DNA of 64,000 nt from Azolla caroliniana (GCA_043228905.1 JBHGNT010000022.1:7812001-7876000); one strand, 5' to 3'. Numbered from the stretch's first letter, positions 39,851 through 51,590 are shown. Program-made: numbers and translations. Notes: generated by a model from the sequence alone, not told the origin.

Positions 39851-41063
39851 CCAAAAAAGGAACTAGAGCTTAAATCAAACCATTTTTGACATAAATTCAT
39901 ATGTATGTTGTCTAAAACAGATCCATAGATTTTAGATAATAAACAGAACCAAAGATTAGACATAATAAACATAACCAAAGATTACACATAATAAACAAAA
40001 CTAGATATTAGTACCAAGGACAAGAAAACATAAATTTACACCGCATTTTTAATGCTTTTTGAAGAAAGATTAGACATAAACGACACAATGCAGTTACTAG
40101 AGTCTCTGGAACATCATAAGAAACGGAAATTTACACCACATTTTCTAATCATATGGAACATTGTTCTCAACTTTTCTGTTGAGGTGAGATAACCCCTAAT
40201 GTTGACTTGATGCCCAACTGAAAACTGTGCACCATACACCTTAACATATGTGAGGGAGCCAAAATTTCCTTACCATGTTCATTTTGTAACAACATGCTAA
40301 ACTCCTTTGCAATTGCTTGTGCATCACTAGCTCCATAAAAAGTTGTTGCTAATAATCGATTGGAAATCGAACTCGACAAAAGAGAGCATGTGCACAATGT
40401 TTCCATGATCCAACACCTGGAAATACATGCACAAAATCCAATATCATTGATCTCGAGCCCTAGGGCCTAAATTTGACAGGTTAATATTAAAGTTTTTTGA
40501 CGACCATTTTTTAAAGATGTATGTCATATGCCATAATAGTGCAAAAACTAACAAGTCATTTGACTAACAAATTTTTAAAATGAAAGGCCTATATAATGCA
40601 ATAAATATTGTTACCCATTTCATCACTATCAAAAGTATGCAAAGATAGACAAATTAGCATAATTATATTACAAAGCTAATGAGACCCATAAAATAAATAT
40701 CATGTTAATGTTTTTTAAGCCAAAGCACAAACAAGCTATGTATCTATTTTTAGGGTAGTGTAAACTTACATATTATAGTGTAATGTTTTTTTCCAAAAAA
40801 TATAGTGTAAAATTAAATATGTACGCTCACACTATGATATTTACTATCCATGTTTCTTTATTAAACGAAAATTTCTAATAAAAGATAGTAATAAGCATGA
40901 CAGAAATAGGTTTAATAGTTCAAACTAAAAAAAAAAACCTAGAGTCTAGACTCTTAGAATATTTAATAAAGGTTTTTCCGTAAATTAAATTTTAAGTTAC
41001 TTTTTTTTTCCAAAAATAAGTTTCAACCAACATTTTTAGTAAAGAATAAAGATTTAAGAATAT
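39851..41063. other. AT-rich spacer
   Basis: About 1.2 kb, strongly AT-rich, with no repeat structure seen. A single 79-codon minus-strand frame at 40167-40406 (ATTFYGASDAQAIAKEFSML, SHMLRCMVHSFQLG) is not recognised; it could be an exon remnant. Confidence 0.35.
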
Positions 41064-41230
41064 TGTCATATATGTATGACGTGGCAATTCTTGAACCAAA
41101 CTGATAGTTTGCCAAGATTGATAAAACGGTTAAAGAATGAAACGGATGTAATAGAATACTATAAATAGAAGTACAAACCTGAGGCTAAGGACAGGCTATT
41201 TTGGGGAGAAACAATTCTGTGTATTTTACA
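41064..41230 (+). repeat. Gypsy A 5' LTR
   Basis: TGTCATATATGTATGACG to GTGTATTTTACA. Includes the inverted pair tggcaa...ttgcca and a TATA box tataaatag at 41160-41168. ttggtggagacgacggg follows as the likely primer-binding site. Confidence 0.92.
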
Positions 41231-41400
41231 TTGGTGGAGACGACGGGAGATCAACCACCGGCCACTCTGCACATCGCAACAGCCGCCAAGAAACAGCCGC
41301 CCAGCCACAAATAGAAGAGCCGCCCAGCCACAAATAGAAGAGCCGCCCATAATTGCCCTCACGTTCAGCCCATCAGCCTTCACCACACAAAGTAATCAAA

Positions 41401-42378
41401 ATGCAACAACAGGAAGGCAACGACACAAGCATGCAACCTGAATTCGGCGAACATACGTCGATGCATACAACCATGGAGCAAATGTTCCAAGCAATGTCTA
41501 CAATGATGATTCAGGTAAATCACACAAACCAAGCACTCATGACATGGCTCACCTCTCAATCTCAATCTACAGGAACAATGAATGATCAGAAAAAAGATTC
41601 CCGAATACGTCCAAGATCATTCTCGGGCCTCCCCACAGAGGATGTCCTAGCTTGGCTAGATCATTTTGACCTTGTCGCAGGTTATCACGATTGGAATGAT
41701 CAAAGAAAGGCATTGGAGCTGCGGACAGTATTAGAGCATGTCGCCGCCACATGGTTCATACAACAACCGGAGGAGATCAAGAATGATTGGCCCTATTTGC
41801 GGGAGCAGCTCATACAACATTTCGCCAACAACGACGTGATGCAATCCGCACTACAACAACTGAATAGTCTCCGTCAGCAACCCAATGAGCCGGTGGCACA
41901 ATTCGCCGTAAAGCTAAAGCAACTACTACTTCGAGTCGACCCCAACATGAAGGAGACCATGAAGTTGTACTTCCTACTACCACGGCTGCGACATGATCTT
42001 TATCGGCGCGTTCGAGATCAAGGACCGACATCATTTCATATGGCAATCCAAATCGCTCAACGGATTGAGGCACCCGATTACATAGAGTTACCGCCATCCA
42101 CACAACCCCCGAGCAATAATCATCAGAAACAACCAGATAATTCCTCGGTTTCACCAATGGACATCGACGTACAAAACGTACAGTTCAGTAGGAAAAATAG
42201 CTTACCTGATCGTGATTCTAACGGCAAGCCGCGTTGTTTTTACTGTAATTCATATGGCCATGTTAAGAAACATTGCAGAAAATTGGCGGCATCTAAACAT
42301 CATCAGAATACTCAAGTCCAATTGGCTGATTTGACGTCACTTGCCGAGGTACAGGGAAACCACCAAGCGGGAAACTGA
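41401..42378 (+). CDS. Gypsy A gag
   Basis: ATG at 41401 gives 325 codons: MQQQEGNDTSMQPEFGEH, then KKDSRIRPRSFSGLPTED, VLAWLDHFDLVAGYHDWND, ATWFIQQPEEIKNDWPYLRE and QQPNEPVAQFAVKLKQLL, the Retrotrans_gag capsid core. RCFYCNSYGHVKKHCRKL is an intact CCHC knuckle near residue 280. It forms particles around element RNA. No lesion is seen. TGA at 42376-42378 overlaps the next ATG. Confidence 0.9.
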   Translation: MQQQEGNDTSMQPEFGEHTSMHTTMEQMFQAMSTMMIQVNHTNQALMTWLTSQSQSTGTMNDQKKDSRIRPRSFSGLPTEDVLAWLDHFDLVAGYHDWNDQRKALELRTVLEHVAATWFIQQPEEIKNDWPYLREQLIQHFANNDVMQSALQQLNSLRQQPNEPVAQFAVKLKQLLLRVDPNMKETMKLYFLLPRLRHDLYRRVRDQGPTSFHMAIQIAQRIEAPDYIELPPSTQPPSNNHQKQPDNSSVSPMDIDVQNVQFSRKNSLPDRDSNGKPRCFYCNSYGHVKKHCRKLAASKHHQNTQVQLADLTSLAEVQGNHQAGN

Positions 42379-42380
42379 TG
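42376..42380 (+). promoter_or_regulatory. TGATG stop-start overlap between gag and pol
   Basis: The gag stop TGA and an in-frame pol ATG share one base. The pol frame is open back to 42330, so a 46-nt overlap also exists in which a -1 frameshift could act. Either termination-reinitiation or frameshifting could express pol. Confidence 0.55.
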
Positions 42381-45300
42381 GAGGAGCAGCTACCGCACAT
42401 TCAAGTCGCAACCTCCTCCAAACGACTGGTATGTTCCACATTAGCACAGATAGATAACACATCACAGGAGGCTCTCTTAGATTCAGGAAGCACAATCTCC
42501 TCTATTAGCATAGATTTAGTCAATTCATTAAACTTACCCACATCCCCAGCAGCACAAATACAAGTAGTTTTTGGCGATAAACAACAAACCTACCGATCAT
42601 CTACACAAGCACATTGTACTTTCTTTTTAGCACAACATAAGTTCCTACATTCCTTTTATGTATTACCACGCCAATTATTTCCCATGACATTAGGATGCGA
42701 TTGGTTTATCAAAACTGGAGCGCAACTACATTTTGATACTCAATCGCTAGTTTTGCCATCCCTTAAGCCGTTCACCACGATTCCCTTGTTTAGCTCACCA
42801 CAACTTAGCAACCACATAATGCATACACAAGTTCATCTAGAATCAACCACGGTACGTACTGCCGACATCCGCCGACTCTTGCGGGAATTCCCGACATTAT
42901 TTCGCAAGACAACGACCACGACGCAAATCAATTTGCCTGTCCAACATACAATCCCGACAACCACAGGACAACCAGTTCGGATGGCTGCCAGACGACGCTC
43001 TCCCTTGGATAATCAAAGGATCAATCAAGCAGTAAGAGACATGCTGGACAAGGATATTATAGAGCCATCGAGTAGTGATTGGGTCTCGGAGCCGCATTTG
43101 GTGCGCAAGGACGATGGCACTTTTCGTTTTTGCATCGATTTCCGTCCTTTAAATAAGATTACCAAGCACGACCTATACCCGCTGCCACGCATAGATGATC
43201 TATTGGATCAAGTCGGGAAGTCCAAATACTTCACATCATTAGACCTCGCATCAGGCTATTGGCAAATCCCATGAAGCCCTCAAGACAAACACAAAACCGC
43301 TTTTAGGACGCAACAGGGTTTATTTCAGTTTAAAAGAATGCCTTTCGGCCTATCTGATGCGGGGAGCACTTTTCAGAGGATTGCGAATTCAATATTTCAT
43401 GACTTGATCCAAGAAGGAGTGGTACTAGTATATCTAGACGATATTCTAATTCATACACCAGAATGGGAACAACACATCCACATTCTGCGGGAGGTTCTAC
43501 ACATGATACAAAAATACAACCTACAACTCCAATTGAAGAAGTGCCAGTGGGGCGCTGCTACATTAAAATTCTTAGGTTTCATCATATCCGCCACAGGGAT
43601 CAGCATGGACCCGGCCAAGATCAAAGCAATTACCAATTATCCGCCGCCAACAAATGTCAAGTCGCTCCAAAGCTTCTTAGGTCTTGTCAACTTCTCCCTC
43701 CGGTTTGTCCCACAACTCGCAACCATCACGCAACCATTACGCCTCTTATTGAAGAAGGACACACCATTCTCTTGGTCCAAGGCTTGCATAGAAAGTTTTC
43801 GACAAATCAAGAGAATTATTCAAGAGGCCGCCCAATTAGCATTCCCAGATTTCAGCAAGGCATTTCGCCTACAAACGGACGCATCAAATTAAGGAATTGG
43901 TGCTGTTTTACTACAGCAGGATCACTCTGATGATTGGCGACCAATCGCCTACATTAGTCGAGCTCTCACAAAGGCCGAACTGAACTATTCAACTACAGAA
44001 AAGGAATTCTTGGCAGTAGTTTGGGCTTTCCAAAAATTTCACCCATATTTGCATGGGACCACAGTTCAGGTCGAAACAGACCATCAACCCTTAGTATCAT
44101 TGATACACAAGAGCCATCCTCCGGGTCGTCTGTTGCGCTGGGCATTAGCATTACAAGAATACAGATTCACCATGACCTACAGACGTGGCATCACTAATAT
44201 AGTAGCTGATTCACTATCTCGCATAGAGCATCAGGCATCCCAGATCAATGAGCAAACCGAGTTACCAATCCATCCACATCAAGTAGCTCAGTTTCAGCAG
44301 CAAGATCCGATGATTAGAGATATTATCTTGCGTCTTCAGTGTGGACGGGATCAACAGGTCAATCGTAACTTCATCATCATCAATAACATATTACACTTTG
44401 TCAGTCAAGGACAACCCCCACGACTTTATGTCCCAGAAGCGCTACGTTCAACATATTTGGAGTTCTATCACAGCAACCAACTAACCGGACACTTTGGTTT
44501 TCATAAATTATTACACCGTATCAGATCTTTATTCTATTGGCCCAAACTTCGCCATTCAATCTCTCGATTTCTACAAGCATGCCCAACATGCCAATCAATG
44601 AAATCACCACAACAAGCATCTGGCATTCTACAACCTATCACAGTCAAGGAACCCTTTGAATTACTGGGCTGGGATCTAATGGGTCCCTTTCCAACTTCAG
44701 TAAATGGTAATAAGTACATTTTGGTCATAACAGAATATCTCACACGTTGGTGTGAAGCAGCCGCATTACCAGATGCCACAGCCCATTCTGTGGCTCAAGC
44801 ATTGCTTCATAAAGTAATCTTCCCTCATGGCTGCCCTCAACAACTTCTATCGGATCAGGGATCACAATTTCGCAGCGAGGTACTTCAAGTGCTCAGCCAT
44901 AGCTTGGGAATTAAGCAAGTGTTTACATCACCCTATCATCCACAAACAAATGGCTTGACGGAGCGCATGAATAAGACAATCAAACAAGTTATTTCCACAT
45001 ATGTGGATCCATTGCATCAGTCGTGGGATCAGGTTTTGCCCTTCGCCGTTCACGCATACAACACCTCGGTCCAAACATCCACCAAAATCAGCCCTTTTCG
45101 AGCTTTGTACGGCCGTGACCCGCGCCTCCCACTGGATATCCATAACGTGAAAGTGCAACCCCAAAGGAATGACGCAACTGAATGGTGGCTTCATCTCCAA
45201 CTCCATCAACCACTGCTTCGACGCGCGCTCCAACACAATTTACGTATGGCACAACAAAGACAAAAGAAATACTATGACGCATCCCATTTGCCGATGGAGC

Positions 45301-45536
45301 TACAGATAGGAGAGAATGTCAGAGTTTATTATCCTATCCGCAAGCCCGGACTCTGCGAATCCCTCATGCACCGTTGGATCGGGCCATACACAGTCATAGC
45401 GCGCATTGGCACACAAACGTATCGTTTGCGGCGGACAACCAATTCATCCGAAACAGTCGCTCACATCAGTCGGATCAAGCGCATACCATCAATCAATGTT
45501 CCCTCATCTGACCATAATTCGAAGGCATCCTCATAG
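42378..45536 (+). pseudogene. Gypsy A pol (protease, RT, RNase H, integrase)
   Basis: One frame of 1053 codons with TGA at 43272 and TAA at 43890. The protease has ALLDSGSTISSI. RT has GTFRFCIDFRPLNKITKHDL, KYFTSLDLASGYWQIP, MPFGLSDAGSTFQR and VVLVYLDDILIHT (intact catalytic YLDD). RNase H has LQTDASN (stop here), ELNYSTTEKEFLAVVWAFQ and VETDHQPLVSL. Integrase has H-H-C-C (FYHSNQ...GHFGFHKL, CPTCQSM), the Asp in GWDLMGPF, LLSDQGSQFRSEV and HPQTNGLTERMNKTIKQ. RWIGPYTVIARIGTQTYRLR is the GPY/F module. Two point reversions would be needed for activity. Confidence 0.9.
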
Positions 45537-45571
45537 AAAAAATGTAGCAACATCGTCCACCCTTCTTATTC

Positions 45572-45583
45572 AAAAGGGGGAGG
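45572..45583 (+). other. Gypsy A polypurine tract
   Basis: aaaagggggagg directly before the 3' LTR; primes plus-strand DNA synthesis. Confidence 0.85.
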
Positions 45584-45750
45584 TGTCATATATGTATGAC
45601 GTGGCAATTCTTGAACCAAACTGATAGTTTGCCAAGATTGATAAAACGGTTAAAGAATCAAAAGGATATAATAGAATACTATAAATAGAAGTACAAACCT
45701 GAGGCTAAGGACAGGCTATTTTGGGGAGAAACAATTCTGTGTATTTTACA
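45584..45750 (+). repeat. Gypsy A 3' LTR
   Basis: 167 bp, nearly identical to 41064-41230 (differences around aatgaaacggatgtaat versus aatcaaaaggatataat). Confidence 0.92.
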
Positions 45751-46176
45751 ATATATAGCGTTATTATGTGATATTATTTTTATAGTGTTATATAAAAACA
45801 TATAATATAATACTATATACACTTCATAGTACATACATACATTTACATGTGGTATATATATACATATATATATGCATCACGACATGGAAAATAGAATTTT
45901 AGCATGTCATTTGACAGATATAAAATTTAGGGTCCTTTCACATGAAAATACAAATTTAAACTTTATATGTCACTTAACGGGCATTTTCATTGGGTGTATG
46001 TTTTTTACGGGTAAAATGGCCTTTGACGGGCATGACACCCATCAAATTTTTGCCCTTGATTGTCTCATGACATGCCCAATGCAGTTTCATTGAGTATCTG
46101 AAGCCCTTTCGACTACTATTTGATTAACCATCGAAAGTTCTGGAAAATCTTCATTGGCATTTAGATAGCAAATCTA
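45751..46176. other. AT-rich spacer
   Basis: Contains tacatacat and atatatata runs near 45840 and paired ttttgacgggca/ttaacgggca phrases near 45975-46050. No gene is seen. Confidence 0.35.
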
Positions 46177-46626
46177 TCACTTGATGATGCAAACCCCATA
46201 CATTTCTAGGATGGAATGTTTAATCGTGCATCTTGTCTTCCCTTGATATCCAGGTACAATTTGTTGTATGAACTCCTTAAATTGAGGGGATTCTACATGT
46301 GCATGGGGTAGTGTTCCCTTCATAATATGCTTCGTCATGGTATCATCAATTTTCTTTACTAAAACACAACATACTTTAGCAGCCTTAATAGAAGATTGAA
46401 AGGGTTGTGATATACTTGAATTTTGGTTTGATCGCCTAATAGATGATTCTTTTTTGCTAAATGCTTTGCTATCGTAGTTATGGATGTTGTCGAAGACCAA
46501 CAAACATGACGATGATGGCGTTGTCGTCGAGGTAATGTGAACATCTGTCCATGATATGTGTTGCCTTTTTTTATGTGCTTGTTGGCTCATGGCTAACATT
46601 AATTGAAGATGAGTCCATTGTTGCAT
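46177..46626 (-). pseudogene. hAT-like transposase fragment
   Basis: 149-codon frame. The second half reads ISQPFQSSIKAAKVCCVLVK, DTMTKHIMKGTLPHAHVESP and QFKEFIQQIVPGYQGKTRCT, resembling the region before DUF659 in hAT proteins (fixxngipfxvvESPxFxxfixxlxPgYxxPsR). Only this N-terminal segment remains. It is unrelated by eye to the hAT at 5896-8641 beyond family level. Confidence 0.5.
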
Positions 46627-46659
46627 GCGTTTGAGATGATGATTCCATTTAATGTTGCT

Positions 46660-47830
46660 CCTATAAAACTTAATTAGCTCATATCAATCACTTAATGAAG
46701 ATAATCACTTAAGTTTTATGAGATGTTCACAATCCATAATTCTATGATTTATCAATTTATTTGAACAGATAAGAGATCTATGCATTTCGTTAATAGAGAA
46801 AATCAAAGAGAGAAATACTAGAAATCATGCTCGAAAATTTGAAAGGGTATTTTGGACATGATAAAGAAATTATTATTAGATTCAAGATAAAAAAGCTAGG
46901 GCTAACGCTATGAAGATTAACATAACTTGAATGCTCTACATAAAGATATCGTTTCACTTATAAGAATGCAAGGTGAGTAACAGACGGTTCACATGAACTC
47001 TACAATTCTATGACATTTTCACAATCCATAATTCTGTCTATGTATCTGAACAATAATTTGCAATAGATTGTTCAGTAAACATCTAGCTGATGACTGATCC
47101 TCACATTTTGTGGCTCATTTGCAAAGATCCTTTTTAGAATCAAGAAAGAATACAAAGGATTAGGATGGTTAGCAATAGTTAAGCTAACTAAGGTATAAAT
47201 GAGAGAATGAAACCGATTGAAATCCAATATGCTCATAGATATCAGAGTAATATGTAGAATCAATTAATGTAATGTTCTAGACTAGGATAATATCAAGATC
47301 CTTGGCAAAAGAGAGAAATGATAGAAATCATGCTAGAAAAGTTGAAGAGGGTATGCGAGATAGGAAAAAGAAACTTCTACATCAAGATGAAAGCTATAGC
47401 TATCCATATGAAGATAAGGATAGCTTATATGTTCTACATAAGGATATCTTTCCACTTATCAGAATGCAAGTTTGAGCCACAAGAGGTTCACAAGAATCCT
47501 AAAGTTTCATAATGTGTTTGTAATCCATAAATTTGTGTGTATTTGAACAATACTTCATAATAGACTATTTGATCAACATCTAGTAGATGAGAGATGCTCG
47601 CATATTGTGGCTCACTTAACCAAATTAATCAGTTTATGTTTTTGTACATGAACATTGAAAGCTAATATATCGATAAGGCAATCCAATAATACTTTTAAAG
47701 TACATCCTACATAGATGTTGCAAAGATCTTTTCAGAATCAAGCAATATATCATTCTAGACTACAATGGATCGTGATCATCATTTATAGTTAAGCTAATTA
47801 AGGATATAAAACAAAAAAATAATGAAACTG
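46660..47830. repeat. Diverged direct repeat, unit about 510 bp
   Basis: 46790-47110 and 47305-47615 share agagagaaatactagaaatc/agagagaaatgatagaaatc, ttctacataaggatatc, cacttatcagaatgcaag and catctagtagatgagagatg-like phrases in the same order. A partial third unit follows (47730-47845, repeating aagatcctttttagaatcaag and taagctaactaagg from 47128-47215). Confidence 0.65.
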
Positions 47831-47845
47831 ATTGAAATGAGGGAT

Positions 47846-48835
47846 CATGGTGAACGTGATAAAGACAGTAGTGCAAACTGCCACCGCCCAGCCTGCCGTC
47901 GCAATTGGCTTACCTGCTGCTGGGAATGGGTTCAACCGTTGCCCAACTGCCTTCAACTGTCACCGTTGACTATTCAGCTTAGGAGTTAGCCTCATCGGTC
48001 ACAGTAGCCGCCGCGAGCAAGCCGGTTACCTCCAGCAGCCTGCCCGCCACAACCAACTCAACTGAGAGCCCAGCTATCGGCTCAGAGCCGTTTCAATAGT
48101 ACAGGAAAGAGCCTTTGCAATCGACTTAGGGTCAAAAATATAAATTTTATATATTATACACAATTATGTGTGTGTATGTATGTGCCTATGTGGATATATA
48201 TACAGGGAGTCGTATGTAGAATAGAGACTGGGATAATAGACGTGTGTGTGTGTGTGCACGAGCGCAAGAGAATAGTGGGAGAGAGAGCAAATGTTGCAAT
48301 GTAAGAACAACTTGCAAGTGTGTTTACGCTCAAGTACAGATCTGCTCGGATTGACGGTTCTGCGAGCTCTGTTCCTGAGCGGCAACAAGGTTTTGTTGCC
48401 ATCTGTTTTTTCTACTGTTCTCTATGTGTGTTTCTGTCTATAGTGTGTGAGATGAAGAGTTATTTTGTCAAGGTTGTGTCCTTGAGAGACTGGGGTTCCC
48501 CTAGTGATCTAGGGAGTTTGACATCTGTTTGTACACTCTCTAAGATGGTGATATTTGGTTCCCAGAGGTTTCCATGTTTTTTTTCCTGGTTAGGGTTTTT
48601 GTTGAGCGAGCAAGCTCAATGTGGGCTTGATTGGCTGAACAAGTGAAGAGCCGGATCCACGTGCCGGATTGGTGAGCCGGATCCACGAGAGCCGATAGGC
48701 ATTTGGAGGCCTACGATCCTAGCATAATAGATGGGCATATTTTTAGGAGTTAGTGTCAGTCGCTAAGTTATGAACATTGAAGTACATGTTGTGTTAAGAA
48801 TCGACCGGTCACAACCGGTTACACGTTCGTATTTG
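47846..48835. other. Spacer with GC-rich patch and (TG)n
   Basis: 47865-48100 is GC-rich (ccgccgcgagcaagccgg, gcccagcctgccgtcgc) with stops in all plus frames. 48240-48256 is a short (TG)n. 48640-48700 repeats gtgagccggatccacg. No gene is recognised. Confidence 0.35.
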
Positions 48836-49330
48836 TGTGTAGAAACCAAGAACTAATACACATGCAAAAAAACGTGAAGACACTGAGACACCAATATTTT
48901 ACATGGAAAACACGAAATGGGAAAAACCACGGGGGTCCACAAACCCCGAGAAAACATATCACTATAGTAGAGAGGAAGTACAAATACGGAACTCGGAGGC
49001 AACGACCTCGAGTTCACCTTCGTCTAACAGACGGCTATAGAGTTACACTATCTCTCTCACTCACGGTTACAGAGGCAACTACCTCGTTCTAACTTTCAAT
49101 AATGATCGTACACACACATCTATAAAGTTTGCCCTAGCTGCTTATAAACAAAAGCAACTTTCTGGTTATTTACAAGTATAGCCCCCAAGATGCATTTTTA
49201 GACTATTTACAATTATAGTCTTCCGAAATGATTTCAGTTTCGGTTTCGGCCGTGGCCTATAGGCCTCAACCGAGATACTCACCAACACGGTACTTCTCTT
49301 CCCATCCAAATGGACATGTTTCCCAACAAA
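48836..49330 (-). repeat. Copia C 3' LTR
   Basis: Minus strand TGTTGGGAAACATGTCC to GGTTTCTACACA, about 495 bp, preceded on that strand by gaagggggagtt. Shares gggaaaaaccacgggggtcc with the Copia B LTR and solo LTR. Confidence 0.8.
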
Positions 49331-49339
49331 CTCCCCCTT

Positions 49340-49760
49340 CACACCGGCATGGGGTACTTCACCAAACCGACTCTCTGTCGGCACGCGTTTAGCTTTTCGG
49401 CTGACAACACCTTCGTCAGCATATCTGATCCATTTTCGGCCATGTGGATCTTCACTAGAGCAAACTCCTTTTCTTCTACTCACTCTCAAAGCCAATGATA
49501 TCTTCTCTAGATGTGTTTGGTCCTCGAGTGGTAGGCGGCATTTTTCGCAAGGTGGATGGCACTTTAGTTATCGCAATGGAGTTGGAATTATTCCTACCGA
49601 ATTCCTAGCTCATCGATAAACTCCTTCATCCATATGATTTCCTTACCGGCTTCTGATGCGGCCATATATTCGGCTTCCGTGGTCGACAATGCCATGGCCT
49701 TCTACAACCTTGACTACCATGAAACAACTCCCTTTGCATAAGTCATTACGTACTCGGATG
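49340..49760 (-). pseudogene. Copia C RNase H
   Basis: ALSTTEAEYMAASEAGKEI, IWMKEFIDELGIR, SAIHLAKNAAYHSRTKHI, RRYHWL and NGSDMLTKVLS can be read with at least four in-frame stops. It matches the Copia B RNase H closely. Confidence 0.7.
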
Positions 49761-49923
49761 TGGATCGACCGATATCCACATCAATTGACATGTCCAAGTC
49801 ATTATAACCTTCCACTGTGGGGTTACCCTAACCAAAACGAAGACACACGTTCGGGGTGCGTTGTAGGTACCAAAGTATCCACTTCACGACAGCCTAATGC
49901 TCTCTTCCGAGGTTGCTCATATA

Positions 49924-50859
49924 TCAGCTAACCACACCAATTATGTATCCTATGTTCGGCCTGGTACATACCATCGCGTACATCAGGCTTCCGACTGTCG
50001 AGGCATAAGGGACTTTTGACATCTTGACCTTCTTGGTTCTCGATTTTGGACATTGTTCTTTGCTTTGCTTGCAAGTCATCGGCAGTGTCGAGTCGACCGG
50101 TTTCGCGCTTTCCATGTCGAATCTTTGGAGCACCTTTGTCGTGTATTTTTCTTGTGATAGCCACAACAATTTCTTTGTTCGATCCCGAACAACGTGCATC
50201 CCCAAGATTTTCTTTGCCGAACCCATATCCTTCATCGAGAACGATCTGCTAACGGCCTTCTTCAGCACTCGAATCTTCGTATGGTCCTGTTGGACAATCA
50301 ACATGTTGTCCACGTACAACAGGAGGATGAGGAAATATCCTACGTCGAATTTCTTCACAAATATGCAGTGATCGGCTTGCGTTTTGTGATACCCGTTGTT
50401 GGTCATGAAGGATTCGAATTTTCTGTACCATTGCCGAGGTGCTTGCTTTAACCCGTACAAGCTCTTCCTTAATTGGCATACCAGGTTCTCTTTACCTTTC
50501 TCCGCAAATCCTTCCCACTGGTGCATATAGATCTCCTCTTCGAGATCACCGTGCAAAAACGCCGTCTTGACATCCAATTGCTCGACTTCAAGATCCATGG
50601 TGGCCGTGATGCTCAACATAGTTCGGATTGACATCATCTTTACAACCGGGGCAAATATTTCGTCGAAATCGACACCCATCTTTTGCTGAAAGCCTTTTAT
50701 GGCGATTCGTGCTTTGTACCTCGGTGGATTCCCGCCATCTTCTGGTTTCAACTTGTATACCCATTTATTCCGAAGTGCCTTCTTTCCTCTCAGTAGTTCC
50801 GTCAGTTCATATGTGTGGTTCTCATGCAATGAATCCATGTCCTCTTGCATGTCGCTCAA
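49924..50859 (-). pseudogene. Copia C reverse transcriptase
   Basis: A 311-codon open stretch: MQEDMDSLHENHTYELTELL, NKWVYKLKPEDGGNPPRYKA, QKMGVDFDEIFAPVVKMMSI, LDVKTAFLHGDLEEEIYMHQ, LRKSLYGLKQAPRQWYRKFE, LILLLYVDNMLIVQQDHTK and PYASTVGSLMYAMVCTRPN. Length and spacing are normal for RVT_2. The catalytic YVDD reads YVDN, as in Copia B, so polymerase activity should be lost despite the open frame. Confidence 0.85.
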
Positions 50860-51171
50860 CCACTTTTGGTTGTGGGTATCTTCCTTAGCTTCTTCAAAGC
50901 TTTCCGGCTCCCCCTTATCGGTTAGCAGTACACTCTCTTCATCCGGAAATCTTTGGGGGGGCCTCCTTTCTCTAAGGGGCTATCTTCGGCCTCCATTCGG
51001 CATGGTCCGTTCTTCTTTGGCTTCTTCGACCGAGTCGGATTCGGTTCCTTGTTCGGCCGTTTTCCCTCGTTCTTCAGTCAGTTCTCGATTTTGCCGAGTA
51101 TTAAATCGGCCAACTGGCTCATATTCGATTTTGATTGAATCGGATTCTACTCGATTCGGCTGAGCGTCCAC

Positions 51172-51590
51172 TCAGTTCGATTCAGTAGTTGGGGACTTAT
51201 TCTCAACCTCCCAGTCGACTATTGTCTTTTCCTCCATGAAGGCAATGTCATGGCTCCTAATCACTTTCTTCTCAGTTAAGTCCCATAGTCGATAGCCAAA
51301 TTCATCATTGCCGTAGTCAAGAAATATGCATGGCCGAGATTTCGAGTCCAACTTCCCCCTTTGGTCCTTCGCTACATGCACATAAGCAAGATAGTTGAAC
51401 ACCTATTACCGATTAGGAACACGGTCTACAGTCAATCCTTCGACCTAGACCTCAATACTTAGGGGGATACCTCCCGTATCCTAGTAGCGTATAAGGGGGA
51501 CGACTACAACCGAACTCCTTAGACAGTGGACTAGCAACCACACTGTTACTCACGGCTACACTCTTATGACTGCGCTACGCCACCCAAGAA
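51172..51590 (-). pseudogene. Copia C integrase C-terminal remnant
   Basis: YLAYVHVAKDQRGKLDSKSR, FLDYGNDEFGYRLWDLTEKK and VIRSHDIAFMEEKTIVDWEV are the conserved end. Upstream, with stops, LSKEFGCSR and the PLSIEV region can be traced to a WVA-stop-RSH at about 51575, the GVAER position. This is the last Copia sequence before the Gypsy-derived frame. Confidence 0.65.

Larger units (their letters stand above)
41064..45750 (+). mobile_element. Gypsy A, nearly intact Ty3/Gypsy with 167-bp LTRs
   Basis: LTRs at 41064-41230 and 45584-45750 differ at about three sites by eye, so the insertion is fairly recent. atat flanks both ends (aatat on the left). Internal order is gag, protease, RT, RNase H, integrase, without a chromodomain. 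Only two nonsense codons (43272 and 43890) interrupt pol. LTRs this short are unusual for Ty3 elements of plants. Confidence 0.93.
48836..51590 (-). mobile_element. Copia C (minus strand), 5' half missing
   Basis: From high to low: integrase C-terminal part (51590-51172, many stops), linker, RT (50859-49924), RNase H (about 49760-49400), polypurine tract, 3' LTR (49330-48836). Gag, protease and most of integrase are missing beyond 51590, where accessory-ORF sequence of a Gypsy element begins. It is closely related to Copia B. Confidence 0.8.

Noticed and set aside
41064-45750. Chromodomain in Gypsy A
   Set aside because: The integrase ends with the GPY/F module and a short Ser-rich tail; no chromodomain pattern follows.
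48154-48402. Minus-strand frames with THTHTHI stretches
   Set aside because: Generated by the (TG)n microsatellite.
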